64,000 nt of DNA from Leptospiraceae bacterium (GTDB lineage Bacteria > Spirochaetota > Leptospiria > Leptospirales > Leptospiraceae). The notes beneath the pieces were generated by a model. It saw nothing but the letters and a program-made list of their open reading frames with translations. It was not told where the DNA came from and searched no databases. The stretch lies in the NCBI GenBank assembly GCA_016708435.1, contig JADJFV010000001.1:62001-126000 (forward strand). The letters run 5' to 3'. A program made the position numbers and the translations under genes. Of the stretch, positions 53,199 to 61,405 are shown one piece after another. Numbering within the stretch: position 1 is the first letter of the stretch; every line of letters begins with the position of its first letter.

Positions 53199-54062
53199 AT
53201 GGACTATTATTTAAAATCTTTTTTGCAAGGGCTGTATACGAAGATTGGCATCTGTGTAGGGCTAATCATAATTTGCCTGAGTCAGTCGATTTCGGGAGAA
53301 GAGAAGAAAGAATTCTCTTACTACATAGAATGGAAAAATATTGCGGGAGCAAAGGGATATTTGATTCAAGTAAAAGACAAGGCAACAGGAACTGAAAAAG
53401 AAGAAAAGCTAGACCAGAGCAATATTGAGCTTAAAATCGTAGCAGGTAAGTATGAATATAGAATCGCGTCGATCAATAAATTTGGAAAGCCTTCTGTGTG
53501 GACAAATTGGGAAGAGTTCTATGTAGAAAAAGACAAACCTAAACCAAAAGACTCAAAGCAGGCAGAAGTAAAACCTGTAGAGGATAACCAGACAAAGCCG
53601 GTAGAAATAAAAAAATGGAAATGGTTTATTCCCGGTCTTACTCAATTTCAAACCGGAGGACGAATTTCTGGTAGCCTGTGGATTCTTTGGTTTACCGCTC
53701 TTGCCGCTTATGGAAATAGCGAACGAATGGCAGGCAACCAAGTAGCATCGAACAGAATGAATGATCCAATGTTTCTTTCTACACTCGCTCTAGGAACTCC
53801 TGTGAGTGTAGATTTATATCTCAGAGAAAAGCGAAACGAAGCCAAAGCAGAATACGAAAAACACCAATCAAACCAAAAGGCGGCAGGCGTAGTGGCTATT
53901 CTGAGCTATGCACTCCAAGTCTGGCACGCAAGAAGAGTTTCTCAAAGCTCAAATGTTTCCTTTGAATTAAATTCCCGTCCCCAGGGAGTAACAGAGTTAA
54001 AGTCAATCCAAGCGGATAATCCATTTTTATCCTTTGAATTTGCAATTTCTATGAGGTATTGA
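53199..54062 (+). CDS. Exported fibronectin-III-like protein of unknown function
   Basis: The 287-residue protein has a hydrophobic N-terminal signal (residues 14-32, ending SISG/EE), then a fibronectin type III-like domain (38-115: YYIEWKNIAGAKGYLIQVKDK...ASINKFGKPSVWTNWEEFYV), a Lys/Pro-rich linker (110-140) and a membrane-associated part with two hydrophobic segments (150-180 and 228-240), including GLTQFQTGGRISGSLWILW. The last motif resembles DUF5683-type small-molecule channel or bacteriocin-like segments, but I do not trust that. It ends one base before the DUF1554 lipoprotein gene. Confidence 0.6.
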   Translation: MDYYLKSFLQGLYTKIGICVGLIIICLSQSISGEEKKEFSYYIEWKNIAGAKGYLIQVKDKATGTEKEEKLDQSNIELKIVAGKYEYRIASINKFGKPSVWTNWEEFYVEKDKPKPKDSKQAEVKPVEDNQTKPVEIKKWKWFIPGLTQFQTGGRISGSLWILWFTALAAYGNSERMAGNQVASNRMNDPMFLSTLALGTPVSVDLYLREKRNEAKAEYEKHQSNQKAAGVVAILSYALQVWHARRVSQSSNVSFELNSRPQGVTELKSIQADNPFLSFEFAISMRY

Positions 54063-54063
54063 T

Positions 54064-54858
54064 ATGAGTTTTATAAAGATTACAAATTATCCCTCTCGCA
54101 AATCTTTTAGTCTTAAACTAAGTCTACTCATTCTTAGCCTCTTCTTGTCTTGCTCTCAGAAATTTCCAGATGGAAAAATATTTGATCTAGTGATGCTCTT
54201 AAAGCTTTTACCTAAGACTCCAGTGGCTACTTCGAATACTCCTCAAACGACTACTCCAACTACCACACCGACCACTACGCCTACAACAACTCCGACGACT
54301 ACACCTACTACTCCCACTGTGAATACAAATAAATATATCTTTTTAACAGCGACTCACACCGGAAACTTTGGAGGAATCACAGGAGCGGATACGTATTGTC
54401 AGTCGCAAAAAACAGCGAGCTTTGCAAGTCTTGCAGGTGATGCTACCGAGTATAAAGCTTTTATTGTAGCAGGAACTACAAGACAAGCTTGCTCCACTGC
54501 CAATTGTGCTGGCGGTATTGCGGAAAACATTGATTGGGTGCTCAAACCAAATACAGACTACTATCGGTTAGATGGAACGACAGACACAAAAGTATTTACG
54601 ACTAACTCTTCTGGCATTGTGAATTTTGGTGGGGGATCATCTTTATTAGTCGCTATTGATTCAAGTGGGTCTACAAATTGGTGGACTGGACTTGCAAATG
54701 ATTGGACGTTCTATTCCGCTTGCACAGGGAATAATTGGTCTTTTGCGACAGGCTTGGCGAGTAAAGGCGTTGGGGCAAGTGTAACAAATACCTCAATTGA
54801 TACAGGCTCTTTGTCAACTTGCAGTCTTAACTTTAAACTTCTTTGTGTTCGACAGTAA
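54064..54858 (+). CDS. DUF1554 lipoprotein with Thr-Pro linker
   Basis: This 264-residue protein has a lipobox (LSLFLSCSQ, Cys near 30), a (TTPT)n linker (about 60-85), and a DUF1554 domain: KYIFLTATHTGNFGGITGADTYCQSQK, then NWWTGLANDWTFYSACTGNNW and a final CSLNFKLLCVRQ. DUF1554 is a Leptospira-typical surface domain, so the gene supports the taxonomic reading. Paired cysteines suggest disulfides outside the cell. The fibronectin-like gene precedes it by one base, so both may be one secreted complex. Confidence 0.9.
   Translation: MSFIKITNYPSRKSFSLKLSLLILSLFLSCSQKFPDGKIFDLVMLLKLLPKTPVATSNTPQTTTPTTTPTTTPTTTPTTTPTTPTVNTNKYIFLTATHTGNFGGITGADTYCQSQKTASFASLAGDATEYKAFIVAGTTRQACSTANCAGGIAENIDWVLKPNTDYYRLDGTTDTKVFTTNSSGIVNFGGGSSLLVAIDSSGSTNWWTGLANDWTFYSACTGNNWSFATGLASKGVGASVTNTSIDTGSLSTCSLNFKLLCVRQ
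54247..54318 (+). repeat. Thr/Pro-coding 12-base tandem repeat
   Basis: Six imperfect 12-base units coding TTPT lie in frame within the DUF1554 lipoprotein gene (about codons 62-85). The units differ at third positions, so the repeat is old enough to have drifted, but its length may still vary by 12-base steps without changing the frame. Confidence 0.7.
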
Positions 54859-54863
54859 CCACT

Positions 54864-56213
54864 CTAATTCGAAGGAAACACTTCATTCAAATTAGGGAAA
54901 TTATACCAATCCAAATCCGCAGTTCCTTTTGATTCATACCAGTTTTGAAATTTGGAGTAGGATTTTCTCACATCCGTTCTCTCGTATGGCCATTTCCAAT
55001 TTCCTGGAATCATAACTGCCCAGGGAAATCCTTTCGCGTCTAGGTATAGATCTGTTCCATCAGCTTTGTCGTATTTGCCGGCAAAGTGAATTTCTTTTTG
55101 CGTATTTAAAACATAGATATATAAATCATATGGTATCGGACCAAGAACAGTCTTTGAAAGAGGAGAAGAAAGAATCACTTCGACCTCTGCTTTTTTTCCA
55201 AGTTGAAATGCTTGTCCTTTGGCTGTGTTTGAAAGGCTAATCGTTGTATTGCTCGCAGGAAAAATTTCGATTCCAGAGAACTGAGCTACTGTTGCGTTAG
55301 TTTGATATTCTACAACGTCTGCGGCAGTAAGTCTTTTTAGAGAGTAACTAGCATTAGCCACTTTAGGAAGATTCAATCGTAGTATATGATTGTAACCGGC
55401 ACCCTTTGCAACGTGTTGGTAATACCCGCGAACTCGAACTACTTCGCCCCGCGCATTTAAGTCTTCTTCATAACGAACTCGAACACTATAGTCATTAAAA
55501 TCAGCATCGCCCTGTGCAGGATAGAGGTCTTCGTAGGATACTGTGTAGTAGCCGACATTCGGATATTTTATTTTTGCTGATCTTGTTGGGTCATCGGGAT
55601 AGGCATCGTCGGCATCGGCTACTCCGTCTTTGTCGGTATCTTGAATCTGAACATGTTGTGACACTCCAACCATATAAAAACTTCTTCGAATTCCAAATAC
55701 TGCTTTGACATCAACTAAAGCCCTGTGCTCAACTCCATTGTAATTTACGACTAACAATACTTGGCTGGTAGTAGAATTGATAGTGAAGCTACCTTTTACA
55801 TTTCCATTTGGATCTGTAACAGCTTGAAAGTATGTCGTGAAATTTTCAGGATCATTTGCATCTCCAATTTGTATGAGTGCTCCAGTCGCTGGATGCTCAG
55901 CCAAATCATAGGCAACGATATCTAAGGTCAATGTCTTCGTAGTGTCAAAAATAAAATCCACCGGCGAGCCAGTTACATCGGATACTGTCATTGTGAAATT
56001 TTGCGTCTCTGTCGGAACCGCACTTGCTGGATTTGCAGGATCGACCGGACTCGCCGGCACATTTGGAGAGGAAGCAGTTGGCGCACCAATACCTGCTTGT
56101 GCTGTGCTTTGCGCTAACCCTACAAGCCATAGATAATTTGGATCTTGCTTTGAAGAACATCCAATTAGAAAGAATAAAATAATGAATAATAAGTTCTTAG
56201 TGTTCATGGTCAT
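54864..56213 (-). CDS. LruC-domain lipoprotein
   Basis: The 449-residue lipoprotein (lipobox FLIGCSSK, Cys near 19) has an N-terminal beta-rich domain (60-190), a DTDKDGVADADDAYPDDP calcium-binding loop (about 195-212), and the LruC/DUF4842 domain (215-445) with YYTVSYEDLYPAQGDADFNDYSV and IHFAGKYDKADGTDLY. In pathogenic Leptospira, LruC is an antigen linked to recurrent uveitis; here only the domain match is claimed. It is probably exposed or periplasmic. The gene is convergent with the DUF1554 gene (5-base gap). Confidence 0.88.
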   Translation of the reverse strand: MTMNTKNLLFIILFFLIGCSSKQDPNYLWLVGLAQSTAQAGIGAPTASSPNVPASPVDPANPASAVPTETQNFTMTVSDVTGSPVDFIFDTTKTLTLDIVAYDLAEHPATGALIQIGDANDPENFTTYFQAVTDPNGNVKGSFTINSTTSQVLLVVNYNGVEHRALVDVKAVFGIRRSFYMVGVSQHVQIQDTDKDGVADADDAYPDDPTRSAKIKYPNVGYYTVSYEDLYPAQGDADFNDYSVRVRYEEDLNARGEVVRVRGYYQHVAKGAGYNHILRLNLPKVANASYSLKRLTAADVVEYQTNATVAQFSGIEIFPASNTTISLSNTAKGQAFQLGKKAEVEVILSSPLSKTVLGPIPYDLYIYVLNTQKEIHFAGKYDKADGTDLYLDAKGFPWAVMIPGNWKWPYERTDVRKSYSKFQNWYESKGTADLDWYNFPNLNEVFPSN

Positions 56214-56348
56214 AGCCTCTTAATAGTATCAGGTATCATTATATAATATTCCAATAAATAAAGCAATATACCAAAATTTATAACCTTTGTTTTTAAAAAT
56301 ATTTTAATTGCTGAATGCAATTGAATTCACAGAATACTAGATAAAACT

Positions 56349-56642
56349 ATGAGAGAAATTTCAGAACAAGAAATAAACAGATTGTTTAAAGAATTCTATC
56401 TGAATAAAGAGCTTATAAGCGATTTGTGCGCCAAATACAATATTAACCGCTATACGTTTTATAAATTAAAGAGAAATCATAGTAAAAAAAGCTTCTATGA
56501 TTATTCACTTAAAGAATGGATTCAATCTTGTCTAGAGCAATACCCGGATTCTAGCGCGGAGGATATCCGTAAGTATCTCAGCTATGTGAATAAAACAGAG
56601 TATGCGCTAGAGGAGATTGAGTCAATTTTATCTACACTCTAA
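56349..56642 (+). CDS. Small helix-turn-helix protein
   Basis: The 97-residue protein contains DLCAKYNINRYTFYKLKRNH (residues 22-41), a helix-turn-helix of the transposase/Hin-recombinase kind, followed by two or three helices (50-95). No transposase or recombinase core is present, so it may be a small DNA-binding protein or a leftover of a mobile element. It is convergent with, and overlaps by 15 bases, the MORN lipoprotein gene. Confidence 0.6.
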   Translation: MREISEQEINRLFKEFYLNKELISDLCAKYNINRYTFYKLKRNHSKKSFYDYSLKEWIQSCLEQYPDSSAEDIRKYLSYVNKTEYALEEIESILSTL

Positions 56643-57329
56643 CGATTTGTCTTTGAAGTTTTTACAATTCAAGCTGCCATCAGGAAAATAGGTAAGACGA
56701 CTTACAAATTCAGATTTAGAATCATAGGATTCTTCGGCTTCTATTTTACCATCTGCAAAATAAAATTTCCACTGCCCGATTTTATTGTCTTTCAGGTAAC
56801 TTCCGGTATATTCTAATTTGCCGTTAGGATAATATTTTTCCCATTTGCCCGACTTAAAGCCTGCCTCGTAATCCCCGCGCTCTTCTAACTTTCCGTCCTG
56901 GTAATATCGCTCGTATGCGCCATGCTCGTTTCCAAGTAAGTTTGTTTCCATCCAAAATGTTCTTCGCTCTTTATGGCTAAAGTTTTGTTTGTAATAAACA
57001 TTTCCGTTTGGAAAATACCAATGCCAAAGTCCATCTTTGAAGTTGTCTACATAATTTCCGTTACTTAAAAGATTGCCATTGAATTCAGAATAATATCTAC
57101 ATTCCCCATTTCGAATTCCATTTGCGCCAAGCTTACAATCGGAATAAAGTTTTCCGTTGTCATACCAGACAAGCTCTTGCCCGTCCTTTGTGAGAGTGAA
57201 AATATTTTTCTTTCTGTCAAACTTTGCTTCTTTGGGAACACCAGCGGGTAATTTCATTTGGCTGTCCACATTGCAGAGTGTGAAATTAAAAAGAAAACTA
57301 AAAAGTAAAATTGATTTTATATAACTCAC
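56628..57329 (-). CDS. MORN-repeat (YwqK-like) lipoprotein
   Basis: I place the start at GTG 57329, in frame with the lipoprotein signal SYIKSILLFSFLFNFTLCNV (lipobox Cys near residue 19), giving 233 residues. The mature part contains about six MORN-2-type repeats of the form NGKLEYTGSYLKDNKIGQWKFYFADGK, as in the YwqK antitoxin-like family; such hairpins usually bind other proteins. The frame remains open to 57527, but that part is entirely within the repeat at 57321-57496, so the longer form is unlikely. The start codon is inside the left arm of that repeat, and AAG just before it is the only trace of a ribosome-binding site. Confidence 0.78.
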   Translation of the reverse strand: MSYIKSILLFSFLFNFTLCNVDSQMKLPAGVPKEAKFDRKKNIFTLTKDGQELVWYDNGKLYSDCKLGANGIRNGECRYYSEFNGNLLSNGNYVDNFKDGLWHWYFPNGNVYYKQNFSHKERRTFWMETNLLGNEHGAYERYYQDGKLEERGDYEAGFKSGKWEKYYPNGKLEYTGSYLKDNKIGQWKFYFADGKIEAEESYDSKSEFVSRLTYFPDGSLNCKNFKDKSLECR

Positions 57330-57496
57330 CTTACGCAAGGTGAGTGACCAGCGTGCCCAACGCTGGATGTGTGGGTTACACCTAACGGTGGGTTCGCTGC
57401 CGCGGGCTATCGATTTTATAAATTTATTATATTTATAAAATATTGTTACTTTCATTAAATTTTCCATAGTTTTATTGCTTTGCGTAAGGTGAGTTA
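57321..57496. repeat. Inverted-repeat element with 18-bp perfect arms
   Basis: ATAACTCACCTTACGCAA (57321-57338) is the exact reverse complement of 57479-57496, giving a 176-base element. Inside it is a 7-bp hairpin (CCAGCGT 57348-57354 with ACGCTGG 57360-57366) and a further AT-rich inverted pair near 57410-57440. I see no clear target duplication. The left arm contains the GTG start of the MORN lipoprotein. Confidence 0.75.
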
Positions 57497-57541
57497 TGTA
57501 ATACATTATTATCCTATCACTGAGCAAAAAATGTGGATTAG

Positions 57542-57600
57542 AGGCATTAAGTTCAATGCCTATTCCTTTCTTCGCGCTCTTCGTGTCCTTCGTGGTTAAT
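57542..57600. repeat. Short hairpin and CTTCGTG-rich dispersed-type sequence
   Basis: A 7-bp hairpin (AGGCATT 57542-57548, AATGCCT 57555-57561) may end the adenylate cyclase transcript. Beside it, 57571-57600 is a CTTCGTG-rich sequence of a kind that recurs between genes in many bacterial genomes; no second copy was seen in this window. Confidence 0.35.
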
Positions 57601-57656
57601 ATCTTTGTTTACCTTCAAACAGGAAGCATCTCTAGTCGATTTACATCAATTATTTT

Positions 57657-58982
57657 TTACAAAAGTCCGTATATCTTAACCGGCGTGATTCTTCCTTTTA
57701 CTCGCACCGTATCAATCTCTCTGTAGTCAAACGAAGTAGCTTTTTGTAGAACGTCTTCTGAAATCAAAATTTGCTCACCGTATTGCTTGGTTAATTGTTC
57801 AATTCTAGAAGCCAGATTGACTACATCGCCGATAACGGTATACTCTTTACGTAGATCAGAGCCAACGTTGCCCGTAACCGCATCTCCCGAATGAAGACCA
57901 ATTCCAATTTTAGTTGGTGAAATTTTTCCCGTTGCGTTGTATTCTTTTACTTTTTCTAAAATCTCTTTGGAAGCCTGAACAGCGTTTACACAGTCTTTGC
58001 CGTTGGAGAGAGGAGCGCCGAACACAGCCATGAATCCATCGCCTAAAAATTTATTGATAATTCCATTGTTCTTGTTTACAATCTGAATCATAAATTCAAA
58101 TAGAGTGTTTAAAAAATTCACAACTTCAACAGGACTTTTATTTTCGGAGAAAGAAGTGAAATTTCGAATGTCTAAAAACATAACGCATACATGCTTGATT
58201 TCACTTTCGATTTCTACATTTTGGTTTAATAACTTATCCACAACCTCTGGAGAAACATGTTGACCAAAGATACTCATCAATTGTTTTCTTTCTTCTAAAT
58301 TCTCAATAGACTTTAAAAATCCATCTTTTATTTGTGAAGCGACTAATCCCGCTATACCGCCACCAATCAAAAAGAAAAATGCTCTAAGAAAAAAAGTTAA
58401 AACTTCAGAAGAAATCAAATGCAAATTTAAAATTTGATCTGTATAATAAAAATAAAGAGAAATGGATAGATATTCAATAGCTGCAACTGATGCAGTAAAC
58501 ATAGAAAGCTTTACATTCAATCGCATAGTAGAAAGCATGATAAAGAAAAAATAAAGCAAAATAATCGGGGAGAGAATTGCATCAGTAGGACTTTGAAATC
58601 TTGCAAAAATAAGAAGTCCGACAGATGGTAAACTGGTTTCAATGAACGCATTTACATAACGAATGATTTCCGGGGGTTGCGTTTTCTTTTCTATGAAAAT
58701 GGAAAAAGCTTTTCTCGCAAGAAGCTCATAAGTTAAAAATAATCCCAGGACAAATACAGAATATTTCGTTCCATCTTTTGCATGTGGATATTTCTGCATA
58801 ATAAAATCTGGAGAAACGAAATGAAGAAATAATTGCATACACAAAATCAGAAACACCAAGAGGGCAATAATAGTTACCCGCTTCTTCTCATTCAAGAGCG
58901 TCTGTCTAGCAAACTCATCTTGAAAGCTAGATTGAATTCCCGGCATGAGTAAATCTAAAAACTTTGGTCTTAAATGTTTCAT
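57657..58982 (-). CDS. Membrane class III adenylate cyclase
   Basis: The 441-residue protein has about six membrane helices (residues 35-220) and a cytoplasmic class III cyclase domain (about 255-435). The metal-binding Asp are in VCVMFLDIRNFTSFS and FLGDGFMAVFG, and the end of the domain is IGDVVNLASRIEQ with the transition-state Asn and Arg. The purine pocket has Lys (NKFLGD) and Thr (EYTVIGD), a bacterial variant compatible with ATP. It lies nine bases downstream of the CCA-adding enzyme gene and closes the minus-strand run. Confidence 0.9.
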   Translation of the reverse strand: MKHLRPKFLDLLMPGIQSSFQDEFARQTLLNEKKRVTIIALLVFLILCMQLFLHFVSPDFIMQKYPHAKDGTKYSVFVLGLFLTYELLARKAFSIFIEKKTQPPEIIRYVNAFIETSLPSVGLLIFARFQSPTDAILSPIILLYFFFIMLSTMRLNVKLSMFTASVAAIEYLSISLYFYYTDQILNLHLISSEVLTFFLRAFFFLIGGGIAGLVASQIKDGFLKSIENLEERKQLMSIFGQHVSPEVVDKLLNQNVEIESEIKHVCVMFLDIRNFTSFSENKSPVEVVNFLNTLFEFMIQIVNKNNGIINKFLGDGFMAVFGAPLSNGKDCVNAVQASKEILEKVKEYNATGKISPTKIGIGLHSGDAVTGNVGSDLRKEYTVIGDVVNLASRIEQLTKQYGEQILISEDVLQKATSFDYREIDTVRVKGRITPVKIYGLL

Positions 58983-58991
58983 TTGTTTCTC

Positions 58992-60296
58992 TTACACCGT
59001 ATTCGTATCGAGCATCGTCTCGCTTATATAAGTATAAATTTTTTCGTCTTCATTTTCATCTGGATTTTCTAATACTCGATTTAAAACAGATTGAAGGATA
59101 GCGCCTAGTTTGCGTTTATCTAGCAAAGGGAATTTTCCAATGATTTGGTTTCCATTGACGGCTAATTCTTTTAGGACAAGAGGATTGTTTGAATTTAAAA
59201 TACTGTAAATCGTTTTCTTGAATTGTTCAAAGGAATTTTTCTCGGAAAAAATTTCTATGTAACTTAAAAACCCTTCGAGGATAATTTCCATTTGTCGAAT
59301 GCCTGTGTAGGCGACTACTTTAGAAAGAATTTTTCGAATCTCTATTGAATTCATTGTTTCAACTTTATAATTACAAAGAAATAAATCCAAGTAAAAAAGC
59401 GCGTCCTTTGTATTTGCTTTTGAGTAACGAAAATCTTTTAGGATTTGCTCTGCTTGAATTAAAATGTCTTTTTTAGGTAAAAGCCAATTTAGTAAATAAG
59501 CAAGCCTCAAGCCCAGAGGGGCTACTGCCAATTTGCCTAGACTCTGTAAATCCACATCGCTCGGATTAGAATGGAAATTTACTTTCGTGAATAACTCAAA
59601 GATTTTATTTTTATGAAGCTCTATGAGTCCAATGAAAGGATTATTAGAAGTTAAGATTTTATTTAACTCATCATGAAATCTTTCTCTAGAAATTTTTTCT
59701 GTAATATGTCTGGTTTGATAGATTGCTTTGTAAGTTTCAGGCTCGATTGTAAAGTCTAGCGTAGACTGAAAGCGAATAGCGCGTATTGGTCGCAGTCCAT
59801 CTTCTCCAAATCTATCTAAAGGATTTCCAATAGTGCGAATGAGCCTTTTTTCTATGTCTTCGATTCCGTGGTTTTCATCGATTAGCCGCTCAGTGACTAG
59901 ATCTAAAGCAATAGCATTCATAGTGAAATCTCTTCTCTTCATATCTTCTGAGAGACTAGCTCCAAATTCAATCTTGTCCGGTCGTCTTCCATCCGTATAA
60001 TCAATGTCTTTGCGATAAGTTGTAATCTCATAGGCATTTTCACCTAACATGATAGTAACCGTTCCATGTTGAATTCCGGTTTCTATGACTCGTTTAAATT
60101 TTTTTTTGATTTCTTCCGGTAACATAGAAGTCGTAAGATCATATTCATGCGGTTTTTTCCCAAGGATTAAATCTCGCACAGAGCCACCGATTAGGAAAGA
60201 TTCTTTTCCTGAATCATGAATTTGCTTAGAAATGAATTCTAAGTCTTTCTTGAAGTTTAAGGGGATACTATCTATTAGCTTCGTAACATTCAGCAT
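58992..60296 (-). CDS. cca: CCA tRNA nucleotidyltransferase
   Basis: The 434-residue protein is a class II CCA-adding enzyme or poly(A) polymerase. The nucleotidyltransferase motif is LIGGSVRDLILGKKPHEYDLTTSMLPEEI (about residues 35-64, with the catalytic Asp pair in EYDL); RRDFTMNAIALD (about 125) and GEDGLRPIRAIRF (about 162) follow. CCA addition is the likely role because tRNA-Val in this window lacks an encoded CCA. No HD domain is visible. Its ATG shares one base with the stop of the preceding gene. Confidence 0.88.
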   Translation of the reverse strand: MLNVTKLIDSIPLNFKKDLEFISKQIHDSGKESFLIGGSVRDLILGKKPHEYDLTTSMLPEEIKKKFKRVIETGIQHGTVTIMLGENAYEITTYRKDIDYTDGRRPDKIEFGASLSEDMKRRDFTMNAIALDLVTERLIDENHGIEDIEKRLIRTIGNPLDRFGEDGLRPIRAIRFQSTLDFTIEPETYKAIYQTRHITEKISRERFHDELNKILTSNNPFIGLIELHKNKIFELFTKVNFHSNPSDVDLQSLGKLAVAPLGLRLAYLLNWLLPKKDILIQAEQILKDFRYSKANTKDALFYLDLFLCNYKVETMNSIEIRKILSKVVAYTGIRQMEIILEGFLSYIEIFSEKNSFEQFKKTIYSILNSNNPLVLKELAVNGNQIIGKFPLLDKRKLGAILQSVLNRVLENPDENEDEKIYTYISETMLDTNTV

Positions 60297-60577
60297 TAGG
60301 AAAGAGCAAGCTCATCTAATTTTTCAGAAATTGCATCTAGTAAAACTTGTTTCTTTATTTTTCCAGTCAATTCAATGGAATTTTTTTGTTTGTATCGGGA
60401 AGGAAGTGAGTTCAATATTTCAATGTAAAATTGGGTGAACTTTGCTTCATCCCATTGTATAGCTTTATACTTTGGTAGAAGTTCTTTCAAACAGTCTTTC
60501 ACTCTCTTTTCATTTGAATTGGAAACAGAGGAAGTCCACTTTTTTATCTTAATGACTTTTTCTACTTTTGCTGACAA
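60296..60577 (-). CDS. Small basic protein of unknown function
   Basis: Not recognised. The 93-residue, Lys-rich, helical protein starts with TTG at 60577, overlapping the end of the fur-like gene by 16 bases, and shares its last stop base with the start of cca. Such tight coupling indicates it is translated, though nothing in the sequence shows a function. No signal peptide and no membrane segment are present. Confidence 0.55.
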   Translation of the reverse strand: MSAKVEKVIKIKKWTSSVSNSNEKRVKDCLKELLPKYKAIQWDEAKFTQFYIEILNSLPSRYKQKNSIELTGKIKKQVLLDAISEKLDELALS

Positions 60578-60984
60578 TTTTTACATAGACCTCTGATTAT
60601 AATTTCGAAAGACCTGACTCTAAAGTCTTGCACATTTTTTTTAATTTGAAATTTATAAGAGTCTTCATCAAAGCATTCCATTTTACCACAGGAATCACAT
60701 ACCAAATGGCTGTGTTCAGGCTTTGCTTCATTTTTTATTTCAAAATATGTAATTCTTTCATTGGATGGCAAGGATTTAATAATTTTTTTTTCGGTAAATT
60801 CAGACAAAGTTCTATAAACCGTAACTCTATCCCAGGTGTCCTTTTCTGGCAGATGCTCCATGATATAAGTATGTGTAATTGGTTTATGTGTATGATAAAG
60901 AATTTTCAACACTTCGAGCCGACTGCGAGTTATCTTAAGATCAGCTTTATGTAGAATTTCTTTCAAATCTTCTTGCTTTACCAT
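60562..60984 (-). CDS. Fur-family regulator (Zur/PerR-like)
   Basis: The 140-residue protein has the winged helix HKADLKITRSRLEVLKILY and DRVTVYRTLSEFTE (recognition helix, about 52-65), then HSHLVCDSCGKMECF with the first CxxC and a final CKNC pair. The two CxxC pairs are typical of structural zinc in Zur and PerR, less so of iron-only Fur. It is the second Fur-family protein of the window and differs clearly from the first. It lies 3 bases after a small lipoprotein gene in the eight-gene run. Confidence 0.9.
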   Translation of the reverse strand: MVKQEDLKEILHKADLKITRSRLEVLKILYHTHKPITHTYIMEHLPEKDTWDRVTVYRTLSEFTEKKIIKSLPSNERITYFEIKNEAKPEHSHLVCDSCGKMECFDEDSYKFQIKKNVQDFRVRSFEIIIRGLCKNCQQK

Positions 60985-60987
60985 TCT

Positions 60988-61398
60988 TTACTCTTTATAA
61001 ATTTCGGCAGTTTCATTCCAGATAGAACGGTATTTAATTCCAAGTTGAATATTCGCGCGAAGTAACTCTTGAATTTTTAAACTCTTATCTGGATCCAAGA
61101 TCAGCTTCATAAATGGAATTTCTTGTTTCTTAGAAATAATTTCTTCGATGTCCTCAACTGATTGCGAAAGACTGGTTTCACATTCTGTCTTGTATTCTTC
61201 AAATTTATATTCAGAACAAAGGGCTGCTATCGTCATATAGTCATTAGTCCGAATGGCTTCTCTTATTTTAACTTCATGTGGTTTTCTCTTACAATTTGAC
61301 AAAGAAAAAAGGAGGACAATGGCAAATAAAGATATTGAATGATGAAATATTTTTTTGCGCATTACAGTTGTTAGTCTTAAAGTAGAATTAGAGTTCAT
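60988..61398 (-). CDS. Small lipoprotein of unknown function
   Basis: Not recognised. The 136-residue protein has a lipobox (FSLSNCKR, Cys near 36). I chose ATG 61398, which has an AAGGAT Shine-Dalgarno sequence, over the internal ATG 12 codons later. The mature part is charged and helical, with two further Cys (residues about 60 and 73) that may form a disulfide. It lies between a C-tail-anchored protein gene and the fur-like gene. Confidence 0.65.
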   Translation of the reverse strand: MNSNSTLRLTTVMRKKIFHHSISLFAIVLLFSLSNCKRKPHEVKIREAIRTNDYMTIAALCSEYKFEEYKTECETSLSQSVEDIEEIISKKQEIPFMKLILDPDKSLKIQELLRANIQLGIKYRSIWNETAEIYKE

Positions 61399-61405
61399 TC
61401 AATCC

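Noticed and set aside
53153..53395. Plus-strand 80-codon frame at the start of the fibronectin-like gene
   Set aside because: Out-of-frame overlap with a gene that has a signal peptide and domain; the 80-codon product has no features.
57330..57527. N-terminal extension of the MORN lipoprotein frame
   Set aside because: It is made of the inverted-repeat element and would place 66 non-signal residues before a good lipoprotein signal peptide.
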